From Begonia masoniana (lineage: Eukaryota; Streptophyta; Magnoliopsida; Cucurbitales; Begoniaceae): a stretch of DNA of 64,000 nt. Positions within the stretch are counted from its first letter, which is position 1. Every line of letters starts with the position of its first letter. The notes under the pieces were generated by a model. The model searched no databases and had not been told where the DNA came from. It saw only the letters and a list, made by a program, of their open reading frames with translations. Of the stretch, positions 34,778 through 47,400 are shown one piece after another. The position numbers and the translations under genes were made by a program. Location of the stretch: positions 42,814,209-42,878,208 of the forward strand of contig CM039509.1 in the NCBI GenBank assembly GCA_022432975.1, given 5' to 3'.

Positions 34778-36016
34778 ACAAGGCTTCCCTCAATGCGTTT
34801 TAGTTGCCATGACATTAGTCAAAAATCGGCACAAAACCGGGATAGCGGCTCGTTTCGTTTCTAGCGTTATTTTCCTTATATTTTGTGCTAACTTTGTGCT
34901 AACCTAACTATTATATTTGCTGCCATTATTATTGTCATTTTAATGCTTGATCTATTGTGAAAAAACATGGTAGACAATGCTACAAAAATCAGCCAAGGTA
35001 TAGCTCAAAATTTTTCTTAGTTTTTATCTCTTAGTTCTCGGTTTTTTTTTTCCTTCATTTCTTTGGCCTCGGATTTTCTAGCATTATGATGTTTTGTTTG
35101 AACCTTGTTTAATCCATCTAAATGTTATCAAATAGCTAGAGATTAAATCTGAATTTTTGAATGCAAAAATCGGCCCTAAACCTAATATTTAAAAATCGGT
35201 TTACACATGATATTGTCTTCTCGGTTATCTTGTTATTTTAGCTAGGGTTCTTGCATTCGTTTTTGCATTGGTTTCTTTAGATATTGTGTTATGTTTTTAT
35301 GTCAAGATTTTCTTTAACATTGTGTCAATAGCATGCTCAAAAATTTGACTGTAATGTTGCATGAAATTCGGCTTGAACTAAGACTATAAAATCGGTTGGT
35401 TGATATTATATATTCTCGGCTTATCTAGCATTTCTTGTCTCGGACTTTTGCATGATTAGTTTGCTGATTGTTGTCCTTTGTTTTAGCTTATAAATCTCCT
35501 ATTTTTATGTTAGTGAAAGAATGCATAAAATAAAATTTATAAGGGTATGACAATAGCATTTTTAAAAACGAAATTGTGAGCATATTACTCCATGAAAATT
35601 CTGCTCTAATTAGCTTAAACTTTCAGCATGTTCACCTTGATTAAATTGTGTTCTAATTATAATACTTGCTATTTTTAAAGTTATTTAGTTGCGATTAATA
35701 TTATTTTGAGTAATTCTTGCTTAAAGTTGGTAACTTGGTTAATATTTGATTGGAAATTAGTAATTGCACGTATTGGAAATTTTATTCCTAAAATTAGTTT
35801 TGCTAAGTGTTGTTGAATCACTTAAGTTGTTTTATTATCTTCAAATTTTGAATGACAAATGTGAGCATGATCCTTATTTTATTGTTGTCTTAGTTAGGAA
35901 ACATTACTTAGTGCTTAAAAATTTTCCTAAGACATCAAATAAGATAATCACCTCACTTACTTTTGGATGAAACAACTTAGTCAAGAACTTGAATTTAAAA
36001 TTAAAAATACTTAGAC
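34778..36016 (+). other. Long 5' leader of the gag-only element
   Basis: AT-rich, about 1.24 kb, without a coding region. Near its start is a short frame (ATGGTAGACAATG at 34968) followed by CAAGGTATAG, which would suit a splice donor. The end has GACTAATAG just before the gag ATG. A spliced leader is possible, but the frames I tried do not join cleanly. Confidence 0.4.
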
Positions 36017-38298
36017 ATGACTAATAGGTGCAGCTTTGCACGTGACACACCACACAAAGAACCAAATCGTGCGAGGGACACTCCCCCTCCTGAACCTACA
36101 CGACACGAAGGTGAGACTAGCGCTCAAGGAGGCATGCAAGGACAAATCGATGCCTTAGCGAGCGTAGTTAACAACCTTGCCCAACAAGTCCAATCTCTTT
36201 TAAACAATCCTTCCTAAAAAGAACCTCATGAACAATTTCCTTCACAAGAGACCTCCTCTAGAATCATTCTCGAATGTCCTAGACGTCGTAATCATACCCC
36301 ACAACCACCCATAGAGGAAGAATGGGCTGAACCCTATAGAAGGAGACCACCTTATTATTCAGAGGATGAGGATTGGGTTGATGATGAAGAGTATCACCCA
36401 AATCGTCGTAGGGACAACGACGACCTCCGCAACATCAAGATTACAATTTCCCCTTTTAATGGAACGTGTGACGGGCACACATACCTAGATTGGGTTGACA
36501 AAGTTGAGAGAGTTTTCGAATGTCATGGTTACTCCGAGCGAGTAAAAATCCAATAGCCTCTCTTGAACTTACGGGCCACGCCGCATTATGGTGGTCCAAC
36601 CTTAAGGCCCAAAGAATGAGAACGTTAGGGTATCCCGTCACTACTTGGACTTCCATGAAGAAAATGATGCATTATAGGTTCGTCCCTCGTCATTACAAAC
36701 ATGAACTCTTTCATCTACTCCATAACTTAAAACAAAATAGCCTCTCGGTAGACGAATACTTTGCCGAATTTGAAACCCTTAATATGCGATGCGCAATTGA
36801 TGAGCCTGAGGAACAACTCATCGCAAGATTTATAAGAGGCTTGAACCGCGACATAGGAGATCTTGTCGAAATGCAACAATTGGAAACCATGGAATCGGTC
36901 ATTCAATTAGCCCTCACGGTGGAGAGGCAATTAAAGAGGAAGCGTAAGACCGACCTTCCTAGATTTCCACCAAGAAATTACAATTCCGACAAGATTACCC
37001 CAAGACAACAAGACAAGAAACCCTTCAATAAAAATTGGCCCCCGAAAGGACCCAATACTCCTCACCATCCCCCACCAAACAAAACCCAAGAACCTCAACC
37101 TAAAGGGCCTAGAGCACGTGATGTCCAATGCTTCAAATGTTTAGGAAAAGGACATTATGCTAACGAGTGCACTAATCACCGTGTGATGGTCATCAAGGAA
37201 TCCACAGGTGAATGGGAAAGTGAAGAGGATGAAGGCCAGTATAACAAGATGCAAGAAGAAGTAGAGATCGAAGAAAGAGACGAAGAAGCCGATGAATGCA
37301 AGCCTCAAGATGGACCTTTACTGTTGGTCATAAGGCGGGCATTGATATCTAAGCACGTAGACAAGGACTGTCAACGTGAAAATCTATTTCATAGTCGATG
37401 TGCTGTGAGAGATAAAGTTTGTTCTCTGATAATTGATGGAGGAAATTGCATAAATGCGGCCTCCCAAGACATGGCCGATAAATTGAGATTAGAAACCATT
37501 ACCCACTCTACACCTTACAAGCTTAGTTGGTTGGACGATAGAAATGAACATGAGATTACCAAACAAGTAACCGTTGATTTCGTTATAGGAAAATACCAGG
37601 ACTCGGTTATTTGTGACGTTGTCCCAATGAGTGCCAGCCACATCTTACTTGGACGACCATGGCATTTTGATCGTAGAGTCAACTATGACGGATTCTTCAA
37701 CCATTATACATTTGATTTTGGAGGAAGAAAAATTAAATTGCTACCAATGACTCCCGAGCAAGTGGCTCATGATGAGGCCACCCGCAAAGAAGGAAAATTA
37801 AAGGAAAATCTATTATTATCAAAATGCGGGTTGATTGAAGGTCAAAATCCCACTCATATCAATTGGCACGATAACCCCTTATACGAAGAAGAGGTGACAT
37901 ATTCCTCAGAAAATGTTGAGGAAAGCAAAATAAGTGAAGAAAACATTTTTGGTATAGGAAATATGGTAGTAGCTCCATTCCCTTCCTTTCCAAATTTTGA
38001 GAAAATTCCTTCCTTTGTCAAAGGACACCTAAATTCCTTGTTTGGCGAAGAGATGTCTTGCCAATTAGAGAATGAATTTACTTGGCCTCATAGGAAAATG
38101 GAATTAAGTGATGAAATTATTTTTGGACTAGGTAGCTTGATCATCACTCCCTTTCTATCCTTTCCAAAACGTGAGGAAATTTTCTTTCCATTTCCATCAA
38201 TTAGGAAGAAATTCATATATGGACTAGAACCAATCTATCACCTTCCTACACCTTTCTTAGAGCTACACAAACATGTAGGAATTTATTTCCCTTTGTAG
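36017..38298 (+). pseudogene. gag-protease of the non-autonomous chromovirus, novel C-terminal tail
   Basis: Gag begins at the ATG at 36017. There is an in-frame stop at 36215, and a one-base loss at about 36555 moves the rest into the frame open to 38298. The capsid core includes FNGTCDGHTYLDWVDK (36450) and GHAALWWSNLKAQ (36577). The zinc knuckle is CFKCLGKGHYANEC (37132). The protease region contains CSLIIDGGNCINAAS (37420) and HILLGRPWHFD (37648). After the protease the protein continues for some 160 residues without RT: a Glu-rich stretch and two related segments (FGIGNMVVAPFPSFP and FGLGSLIITPFLSFP), ending YFPL. The tail is unknown to me. Gag would form the particle; the two lesions probably inactivate this copy. 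Confidence 0.85.
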
Positions 38299-38767
38299 AC
38301 CACAAACGCTCCTTCCTTGAATTTGGTAAATTACCAAAACCGTGTTCTCCATCGTTTGGCTATCACAAATTCTACCATAGAACTAGAGTTAAAGTTCAAT
38401 TGGTAAGAAAATTTACTTTTGAGGTCTTAAGAATAATTGGGTTGTTTCTTTGGTCGGAGGACTTTAGCATTCCCACTTCACTATTTGTCGGATTCACCTA
38501 CGTTGGAAAATTTCCTTCCATCACCGAGGAATCGCCTCCAAAATAGCCGTTGAATTCAATTCCACCACCTCCACCAAAGAAAACATTCGTAAGACCATCC
38601 TTACCCTTTTTCCATTTCGAACATCTTTTGGTGAAGCACACTAAAACGAAAGACCATGCCCTAATGACATTCAAATTCAAGCCTTCAAGGAGTGAACAAG
38701 AAATCGTAGGAGACATTTTTGGGAAGAAGTAAACCAACGGATTTGAGGTCAAATCCTCAAATCACCC
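38299..38767 (+). other. 3' untranslated part of the gag-only element
   Basis: Between the gag stop and the polypurine tract. A 60-codon frame at 38550-38732 (PPPPPKKTFVRPS, ending IVGDIFGKK) has a protein-like composition, and a frame just before it resembles broken coding. It may be a degraded end of an older pol, but no family is recognised. Confidence 0.35.
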
Positions 38768-38775
38768 GGAGAGGA
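38768..38775 (+). promoter_or_regulatory. Polypurine tract of the gag-only element
   Basis: GGAGAGGA immediately before the 3' LTR start TGACGTGCC. Confidence 0.8.
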
Positions 38776-40145
38776 TGACGTGCCTCGGGTTGCATGCAAA
38801 AAGAAATTTAACAAATTCCCTTACATTATCTAAGCTCTCTACTTATTATGTGTTCTCTCTTTTTGTAGGAATATTTTTGAGAAAAGAATGCACTTGGAGC
38901 AAATGGAAGAAGTCACCAAGTTGCCTATGGGAATTTGTCTTCCCGGCCCGTTAAATGTGTAATTTTATTTTAAAACTAATTGGCATACATTAGCCTTTTT
39001 GTAATGATATTTTATAATTGCATTTCATGCATTAGATTGTGTGGTTAGAGTTAGATGAATGTTGATGGATTATGGGTTGAAGAAAATCCAATAAAAGTCA
39101 AAGAAAAAAGCCTCCACAAATCGAGCCCAAAGAAATACTTGGCCCAAAGAAGAGCCCACATCCAAAGGTATGATTTTGCAGGTACATATGTGGGTGGAAG
39201 CATGGATTGATGAGTTGGCAAAATCTCAACCAATGGCTAAGTTTTGGCTCGGCCCAAATCACCACCGCACAGCTGGAGGCGCGCCAGCAGACGCTGGAGT
39301 GTGGGCAGGCGCGCAGGATCGCTGCGCTGTCACTGCGGTGGCGCGCCAGGGGTGGCCAGCGGGGTGTGCACGGCTTGCTGACGGGGGCGCGCGCGCGCTC
39401 GCACAGCTTGCATCATCTCAGCCATTCATAAATTTTCTTCAAATCCAATGGTCCAAATTCATCCTTTCCAAACCCTAATCCACCTAGGTTGTCTATTTAA
39501 GCATGACATTGGTGTTTGTACCCAACTTTTTGCCAATTTATAAAATATCTCTTTCTCTTTTCTAAGGTGGTTAGCCTTTGGAGTTTTTCCTTGGTTCTTT
39601 GACCCAAGTGGAGTAGCCCTCCATTGCTAACCTAGCTTGGGTTGCTAGGATAGTTCTTATCTTTTCCCTCGCCTCTCCATTGGGAGTAGGAGTTGAGGAA
39701 GAAAATCTAGGCCTACGGTGGTCGTTTTTCCTCCGGGAAAATGGTACACTCGAGAGCGTAAAACATAAGATAGCTCTACGAGTCCGCCAAGGGTAATTCC
39801 TTTACTTTCATTTCACACACTTTCACCTTTAATTTCGGCCACACTTCCACACACTCCACCATTTACTTTTATTGCAATTTTTCTTCTCTTTATTACATTT
39901 CATGTCTTCACCATTTCACACACTACTTTCTCCATCTTTCTCTTCATTTTTCTTTATGTTTCATACCCTCATCTTGCATACATCTCTCGGCCATCGATAG
40001 CACACACCCTCACCTCCTAATTTTCTTTGCATTTTATTGTCATATTATCCTCATTTTCGATCATTTACACAATCACACATCCGAGCATAGATTTGCATAT
40101 CTTTGTGGTTTTCACACGGATCCTTCTCTAGGGGATCTCGTGGTA
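38776..40145 (+). repeat. 3' LTR of the gag-only element
   Basis: 1,370 bases, collinear with 33370-34762. Its last bases read GTGGTA where the 5' LTR has GTGTCA, so the terminal CA is lost by substitution or rearrangement. Confidence 0.88.
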
Positions 40146-40769
40146 GGGAGTGATCGACTCCTGCCAGAGTTTGATTTGTTACATTTTTTATAGTTTAAGA
40201 TTTTAGTTGTTAAAATTTTTAGTTCAAGAGTTATTTCTAATTAAAATGGTTCAAATTGGATTTAACCTTTTTTTTTAAATTATAATTAGTGGTTCTAACT
40301 AAGATTTGATAGTAGAATGACAAAGCAATTGTCGATTTTTAAGATTCATGAATTTTTAAAATTGTTTTTTTTTTAATAATTGAAATTAAATTTTTTTACT
40401 ATTCTCTATATGTTATTATCGCGTATGGTTGTTTATAAGTTAAAGACTTGATGCAATTATGGGCAAATTATATTTATTATTTAGATTTTTTGTTTATATT
40501 ATTTGTATATGTGGGGCTGTATTCATGCTCGCAACCGACCCGGGAGCTCGAGATATAGAGAACGTGGGTTGTTTGGTTTCTTCTCTAAAGAAACGATTGT
40601 CGTATCGAACGTAATGTTGTTAACGACAACCTCCTAAAAGCCCAATCAAAACTTGCCATGTCAGCCTCGTCGCCACCCAAGTTTGGACCATCGCCGACCA
40701 TGGCTTTGTCGTCGGGGTTTCAGGTGAGACAAATCAGTGAAGAAGAAGTAGGGGTGGGGAGTTGATGAC
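40146..40769. other. Unassigned AT-rich flank with a possible host exon
   Basis: Mostly AT-rich. At 40660-40722 the plus strand has an ATG followed by a short Ser/Pro-rich frame (MSASSPPKFGPSPTMALSS) ending at CAG before GTGAGA, a consensus splice donor. It could be the first exon of a host gene cut by the Reina-like element, but this is a weak case. Confidence 0.3.
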
Positions 40770-41157
40770 AGTTACTGAGGCGGGCTCAAAATCCTACCAC
40801 AAAAACTTTTCAAAAAGCTCTTTTTTTCTCGGTAATATCGAGAATCAACAGCGAAGCTTTACTTCCCAGCTGAATTTTGAGGGAGAGAAATTCTGAAGAA
40901 CTTCTAACTGCAAAATGAGCCTTGATTCTGATATCTGCAGATTGTTTTTATTGCTGTTTTTGTTTAGCTTTGGCTGTATTTTACGGAGAGAAACATCGCC
41001 GACAGTTGTAGATTCATGAGTATGAAATGGACAGTGTTGTGAGAATGCTAGTAATGGTGGAAAATACTCGAATATATTCTCACGAAGACGTTTACAGAAG
41101 GAAAGATGAAAGGGAGAACTACAGAAGGAAAAACTAATAAGAAAAACAGACAATCAA
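40770..41157 (-). repeat. Probable 3' LTR of the Reina-like element
   Basis: The minus strand starts TGTTGATTGTCTG after a purine-rich GAGAGGTGTGAGAGGTAG and runs about 390 bases. The other LTR is absent, so the ends are estimates; an end near AACTGTCA at about 40770 is a guess. Open frames inside (40845-41153) have no motif. Confidence 0.45.
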
Positions 41158-41179
41158 CAACTACCTCTCACACCTCTCT

Positions 41180-43814
41180 CATCTGCATTTATTCGATTTC
41201 CTTCCTAACGGCATGGATACGTCAACAGCATCCGCTTTCCTTCCTAACGGCATGGACACGTTAGCAGCATCCGCTTTCCTTCTTAAGGGCATGGACACAT
41301 CAGCAGCATCCATCTCTTGTACTTGAGTTTGGGTTTGGGCCCGCCTGCTCTGTTTGCTACGCTTCTTCCTGGTGGCCTAGCTGTGCAGCCCGTCATGAAG
41401 GCCCTTGCCATGACAGTCCACCCCCTCAAACAGACCTTGTCCCCAAAGTTGGAACTCAGGAAATTGAGCAGCCACAGTGTCGGAGTCCATCCACGTGGCA
41501 TCAGAAACAAGGAGGTCTTTCCATTGAATCAGCCATTGAGTAACCGAAAAATTACCTCTCTTGACAATCTGGGTGTGCAGGAGACGAAATGGCCCAGCGG
41601 AAGATTGGTCGGCATAAAAATTTGGAGGAAGAAGAGGAGAGGAAATCGCCTGGTCGCCGATGGTCTTCTTTAATAAGGAGACATGGAAAACAGGATGGAT
41701 ACGTGCCCCGACAGGTAAGGCCAACTTATAAGCGACTTGGCCGACCCGAGACAAAATTTGAAAGGGGCCGAAATACTTCGGAGCGAGCTTGTGAGTAGGT
41801 TTGGAGACAACAAACTACTGTCGATAGGGCTGCAGCTTGAGAAACACCCAGTTCGACGGTTGGAAACTCCGTTCGGTTTTGTTACAATCGGCGTAGAGTT
41901 TCATACAACTTTGGGCCTGGGAGATGTTTTCTTTGAGCAAGGTATCCATTGCATGACGATCACAGAGATATCCATCAGCGGCGGCTGCCTAGGATTGAAG
42001 GTAAGGACCCAAAGCTAACCTAGGAGGTTTCTGCCCATATAAAGCTTCGAAGGGAGTCATTTTGATAGCTGTCAGAACTGTGGTGTTGTACCACCATTCA
42101 GCTAAAAGAAGCCACTGCCGCCAGATGGAAGGCTTCCGAAATGTCATACATCGTAGGTACATCTCCACACACTGATTAAGACGTTCTGTCTACCCATCGG
42201 ACTCTGGGTGATAGGCAGTGGAAGTATCCAGTGTTGCTCATAAGGACGAGAAAATAGATTGCCAAAACGTGGAAAGGAAAATCGGGTGCCTGTAGGAGAC
42301 CATCGACTGGGGAATGCCATGCAGCTTAAAAATGTTATCCAGGAATAAGTTGGCTACCTGGACAGCAGTGAAAGGATGCCGGAGGTCCAAGAAATGAGCA
42401 TATTTGGTAAAACGATCTACCACCACCAGAATGCAGTTTGATTGAAGGGAGTATGGCAAACCTTTGATGAAGTCCATGGCGATGTGGGTCCAAGGATGCT
42501 GAGGAATGGGCAGTGGCTGGAGAAGACCAGGGTAGTGTACATGCTCATGTTTGCACCGCTGACACGTATCACAGTTTTGAACGTGTTTTTGGACGTCGAT
42601 CGTGAGCCCGGGCCACTAGAATAGGGACTTGGCGCGGTGGAGCGTAGCTTGGATACCCGAGTGTCCCCCCTCCGCCGAATTGTGCAGGGTTTTGAGAGTC
42701 TTGGTGCGTATGTCATTCCCCTGTCCCATAACTAGTTTCCCTCTGAAGCGAAGCAATCCATTAGAAATAGAGAACGAAGGGTCCTGTGAAAGATCCACGG
42801 ATAATTTGGTGAGTAGATCTGCTGCCCAGGCGTCACCTTTGTAGCTGGAGATAACCTCTTGCATCCACTGGGGGGCGTTGATGGTTATGGCTTGGCATTG
42901 TGGACCAATATGTGATGGCAGAGATGGAACCCGGGAGAGGGCGTCGGCTACTACGTTGTGTCTTCCCTGCCTGTATTCTATCTGATAATCCAATCCCAGT
43001 AGCTTGGATAACCACTTTTGTTGTAGCGGGGTGGTGATTCGTTGCTCAAGTAAATACTTCAACGACTGGTGGTCTGTTTGGACGATGAATGTGTTGCCCT
43101 CCAAATAATGTCGCCAAAGCTGAACTGCGAAAACCAGTGCCAGCAGTTCTTTCTCATAGATTGACAGCCCCAAGTTCTTCGAATTAAACAGTTTGCTCAT
43201 GAATGCTATCGCTTGTCGGTTCCGCATTAACACAGCACCCATTCCCCCTGGCATGCATTAGTTTGAATGACAAATGGTTGGGAAAAAGCTGGCAGAGTCA
43301 GAACAGGGGGTTCACTCATGGCCGTTTTGAGAGTCTGGAAGGCCTCCTCTGCCCCCTTATCCCAGATAAATGTGTTCTTCTTAAGTAGTGCTGTTAGAGG
43401 CTTGGCCATTATTCTGTAGCTGTGAATGAATTTTCGGTAATACCCCTTGAGTCCCAGAAATCCCCGTAGTTGCTTAATATTGATGGGAGATGGTCAGTTT
43501 ACCATTGCCGCGATCTTGGTTGGATCGGCCTTGACCCTTTCCTTGGATATAATATGTCCAAGGTAGCCGACTTCAGATTGGCCAAAAGTACATTTAGGTT
43601 CTTTAGTAACTAATTTATGATCTCGTAGTATTCCTAACACTGTTGCCAGGTGTTCACAATGGGATTCCACGGTAGGGCTATAAACCAGAATGTCGTCGAA
43701 GAATACCAAAACAAACTTTCTTAAATGGGGTTGAAAAATAGTATTCATTAGTGCCTGGAAAGTTGCCGATGCATTTGTGAGGCCGAAAGGCATTACTCAT
43801 AGAGTCCCTGATGA
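41180..43814 (-). pseudogene. Reina-like pol: RT end, RNase H, integrase, chromodomain
   Basis: RT resumes at 43793 ([16 protein letters not shown], then FFDDILVYS with catalytic DD near 43710). RNase H has the KELLALVFAVQLWRHYL segment near 43150 and TDHQSLKYLLEQR near 43060. The integrase zinc-binding region lies near 42640-42520. Its core has MDFIKGLP at 42477, but the second catalytic Asp appears as Tyr (MVSYRHP, near 42295; homologues have SDRDP). A chromodomain with LIQWKDLLVSDATW is near 41500. After a stop at about 41375 the same frame continues into three tandem 14-residue repeats and ends at 41180. Inactive: stops, shifts and the lost catalytic residue. Confidence 0.83.
41188..41313 (-). 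repeat. Three tandem 42-bp repeats at the Reina-like pol C-terminus
   Basis: The minus strand has three in-frame copies of a 14-residue unit of the form [MKA]DAADVSMPLGRK, with variants ADAANVSMPLG and ADAVDVSMPLG, ending SNKCR and a stop. On the plus strand the unit contains AACGGCATGGA and CAGCATCCGCTTTCC. Confidence 0.9.
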
Positions 43815-43819
43815 GTTTT

Positions 43820-44392
43820 TGTAAGTTTTAGGCGAGATATTTCTATGATCTTTAAAGGTTATAAACAAGAAATGCAGAAAAAGATATGAGACAACCAGAT
43901 TTACGTGGTTCAGCTGTCGATAACGACAACCTACATCCACGGCTGCTGGATGCGAGCTCGAAATGCACTATCAACCTCAAATGTACAACAATCTCTCTCA
44001 GATCTCTCGAATCTCAGAATACATCACAAGAACTCTCAAAGAATATACAATCACATCACTCATTCCTCAACCAGGAAAGGAAATAGACAAAACCTAAATC
44101 CTGATGATCAAGGTGATCACCACGCACAGCAATCGATCACACTCTCAGAGATCTTGACATCGGCAGAGAAGAGATCGCCAAGAAGAACAAACCCTAGGGG
44201 AGAACTCTGCCGCATAAAAAATAAAACTCACACACTTATCACAAGTCTGATGAGGCACTTGACTTTAAAGAGAAACGGGTCAATAAGTAAGGTTGTGGGT
44301 CAACCAGGTCGATCCACCTCCAGCAACACCTGGGTTAGGCTGAGGATCCGGCTAGCTGGGCTGAGCAATGGATTGGGCTTCACCTTCCAACA
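43820..44392 (-). repeat. 3' LTR of the Tork-like element
   Basis: 573 bases, minus-strand TGTTGGAAGG to AACTTACA, equal in length to the other LTR and differing by scattered substitutions. A purine-rich AGGGTGGAGTT (44393-44403, minus) forms the polypurine tract. Confidence 0.92.
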
Positions 44393-44497
44393 AACTCCAC
44401 CCTGAAGCAAGTCCTGTAAAAAAATATCATCGGTATCTAGTGCACTTCGCAGGCTGTCAAGCATCTTCATCGCAGCAATTTTGATGCCTGAAGATTA

Positions 44498-47400
44498 TCA
44501 TATCCTCAACAAGTTCAAGCAATGCCTGAACTTGGAAATAGGGACAATCTTGGTACCCAAATCGGAAGGATTATCCTCAGAGAAAACCTTCTGTATCTTC
44601 ACAGTACCTGAATCAACAACATCTCTCACATAATGGTATTTAATATCAATATGCTTAGTTCTATCATGATATACAGAATTTTTACTCAAGTAAATAGCAC
44701 TCTATGAATCACACCAAATAACAGGAATATCACAAACAAGTTTAGCTTCAAAAAGTAAACCAGATAACCAAATAGCTTCCTTACAACAATCACACACTGC
44801 TACATATTCAGCTTCAGTAGTTGAAAGAGTAACTAAAGGTTATTTTTGTGATTTCCAAGATATGCAATTACCACCAAGAGTAAAAAAGAAAGCAGTAGTA
44901 GATTTTCTTTTATCTCTATCACCACCAAAATCAGAATCAACATAACCATTTAAAGTAAACACATCTGATTTTTTTTTATATCAGTCCTATATCACCATAT
45001 GCATTTACATAATTCAAAACTCATTTTAAAGCATTCCAATGTTCAATCCCTGGATTAGACATGAATCTAGATAATAAAGATATAGCATATAGGTCTAGTA
45101 CTAATCATAGAATACATGAGAGAACCAATAATATTTGCACATAGTTTATCTAACATTTTCATAGATTCAGTAGAATTTTTAGGTGATTGACCCTTATGCA
45201 AAATAAAATAATTTGCAAGAGGCATATGAACAGGTTTCAAATCTTCATTACCAAAATTAGAGATTACCTTTTTCAAGTATGACTGTTGATGCAATTTTAA
45301 CATGTACTCTTCCTATCTCTAACAATATACATACCAAGAATCTTTTTAGCACTTCCTAAATATTTCATGTCAAATTCATAATTTAAAGAAGCTTTTAGAT
45401 CACATATAAGAGATATGGATTTGCAAATAAGTAACATATCGTCAACATATAACAGCAAGAATATATGCATATTATTCACAGTTTTAAAATAAAAACAGCT
45501 ATCATAACTACTTTTAGAGAAACCAATGCTCAAAACAAAAGAATCAAAATGTTTGTACCACTACCTCAGAGATTGTTTCAAACCATAAAGCGATTTCTGT
45601 AACAAACAGACTCTATCATGGTAATTTTTGTCACTAAAACCCTCAGGTTGTGCCATCACAATATATTCTTCTAACTCCCCATGAAGAAATGCAGTGGTAA
45701 CATCTAATCGCTCTAACTTAAAGTCCAACTGGACTACATATGCCAACATAATGAGAATGGTTTTAAAATTAACTACAAGAGAGAATATTTCATCAAAATC
45801 TATCCCTTCCTTTTGTATATACCCTTTTGCCACTAACCTAGCTTTGAACTGATGAGGTTCATTTGGGTTTATCCCCTCTTTAAGTTTAAACAACCACTTA
45901 CATTGAACAACCTTTTTATCCTTAGGTTTATCTACTAAAGTACAAGTTTTATTCGTTTTAAGTGAATCTATCTCAGATTTCGTAGCACATCATTTATCCT
46001 TGTCTTTTGAGCTCACAGCTTCACTATAGGAATTAGGCTCTACCGATTGGATATTATTAGCCACAATCAAAGTTGTAAACACAAGATCAGCATAGGAGTA
46101 TCTCATATTAGGTCTCCTTACCCTAGGTTTTCTATCCTTAATCAATTGATAGTCAGCCAATTCACTTTGAATGGCTTCCTGGACCTCCTCATTATGATCA
46201 ACATGATCCTTCACCTCCATAGATGGATGGACAGGTTCAGACTCTCTCTCAATACTAGGGACTTGATGATCAACAACCACTTGCTGAGCATTTTCACTAA
46301 CATCAATATATTCACCATGAATCTCCACCTCAAAAGGTGTAGGCTCAACTTGAATCGGATCTACAGGATCTAATCTAGGGATGTTGTTGACTTCCTTACA
46401 AGGAAAACTATCCTCATTGAAAATTACATCACGACTCACAAGATTTTTTACCCCCTATACTTTCTACTCCATAATCTATAACTTTTAGTACCATGTTGCT
46501 GCTGATATCCTAAGAAAACACACTTGGTAGACCTAGGTTCTAATTTACCCTCTTTGGAATGAGCATACGATGCACACCCAAAGATCCTAAGGTTACTAAG
46601 ATCAGGTTTCCTATTGGACCGCATCTCTATAAGGCTTTTGAAATCTATAGAACTGTTTGGGCTTCTATTAACTAGATAGGCTGCTGTACTTAAAGCTTCC
46701 CTCCAAAACCCTTTAGGTAGCCCTGAGGTGAACAAAAGACACCTTACTTTTTCTAAGAGGGTTCGGATTATCCTCTCGGCCACTCCATTCTGTTGAGGTG
46801 TTTTTCTAACTGTTTTCTGTCTATGAACACCACTATCTTTACACAGTTTATCAAACTCAAAATTGCAAAACTCAAGACCATTGTCAGTTCTCAAACACTT
46901 AAGCTTACACCCGGTTTGGTTCTCTTCCATGGTTTTTCACTCTCTAAATCTATCTATGGCCTCATTCTTTTTTCTAAGCAAGAAAGTCTACACATATCGA
47001 GTAAAATCATCAACAATGCATAAAAAATAACGATTATTTCCATGAGTTGCATGCTGTTCAGGACCCCAAAGATCCACATGGACATATTCTAACCTATTAT
47101 TAGATAAATGAGTACCCTTATCAAATTTTAGTCTATGTTGTTTGCCAAAAAAACAAGTTTCACAAAAGGACATATCTGAAATAGGTTTCTTATCGAGCAT
47201 ACATTTGCTGTGAAGCACCTTTAGGCCCTTATGACTCATGTGGCCGAGTTTAAGATGTCATTTTTCACTATCTACATAGTCAATACTCAAGGAAACATTA
47301 TTTAAATTAGCACAAATATGAGAACCATGAAGAATATATAAACCAGAAAGTTTAGAAACAGACAATACATGTTTGCTACCCTTATACACATTCATAGTGG

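Larger units (their letters stand above)
33370..40145 (+). mobile_element. Non-autonomous chromovirus with gag and protease only
   Basis: Plus strand, about 6.8 kb, with two collinear LTRs (33370-34762 and 38776-40145), an initiator-Met PBS, a gag-protease ORF and a polypurine tract. The interior has no RT, RNase H or integrase sequence in any frame. Gag and protease resemble those of the CRM-like element at 50741-55358. Flanks are GGGGG (33365-33369) and GGGAG (40146-40150), an imperfect possible TSD. Mobilisation would need proteins in trans. It fits the class of terminal-repeat elements with a gag gene (family knowledge). Confidence 0.87.
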
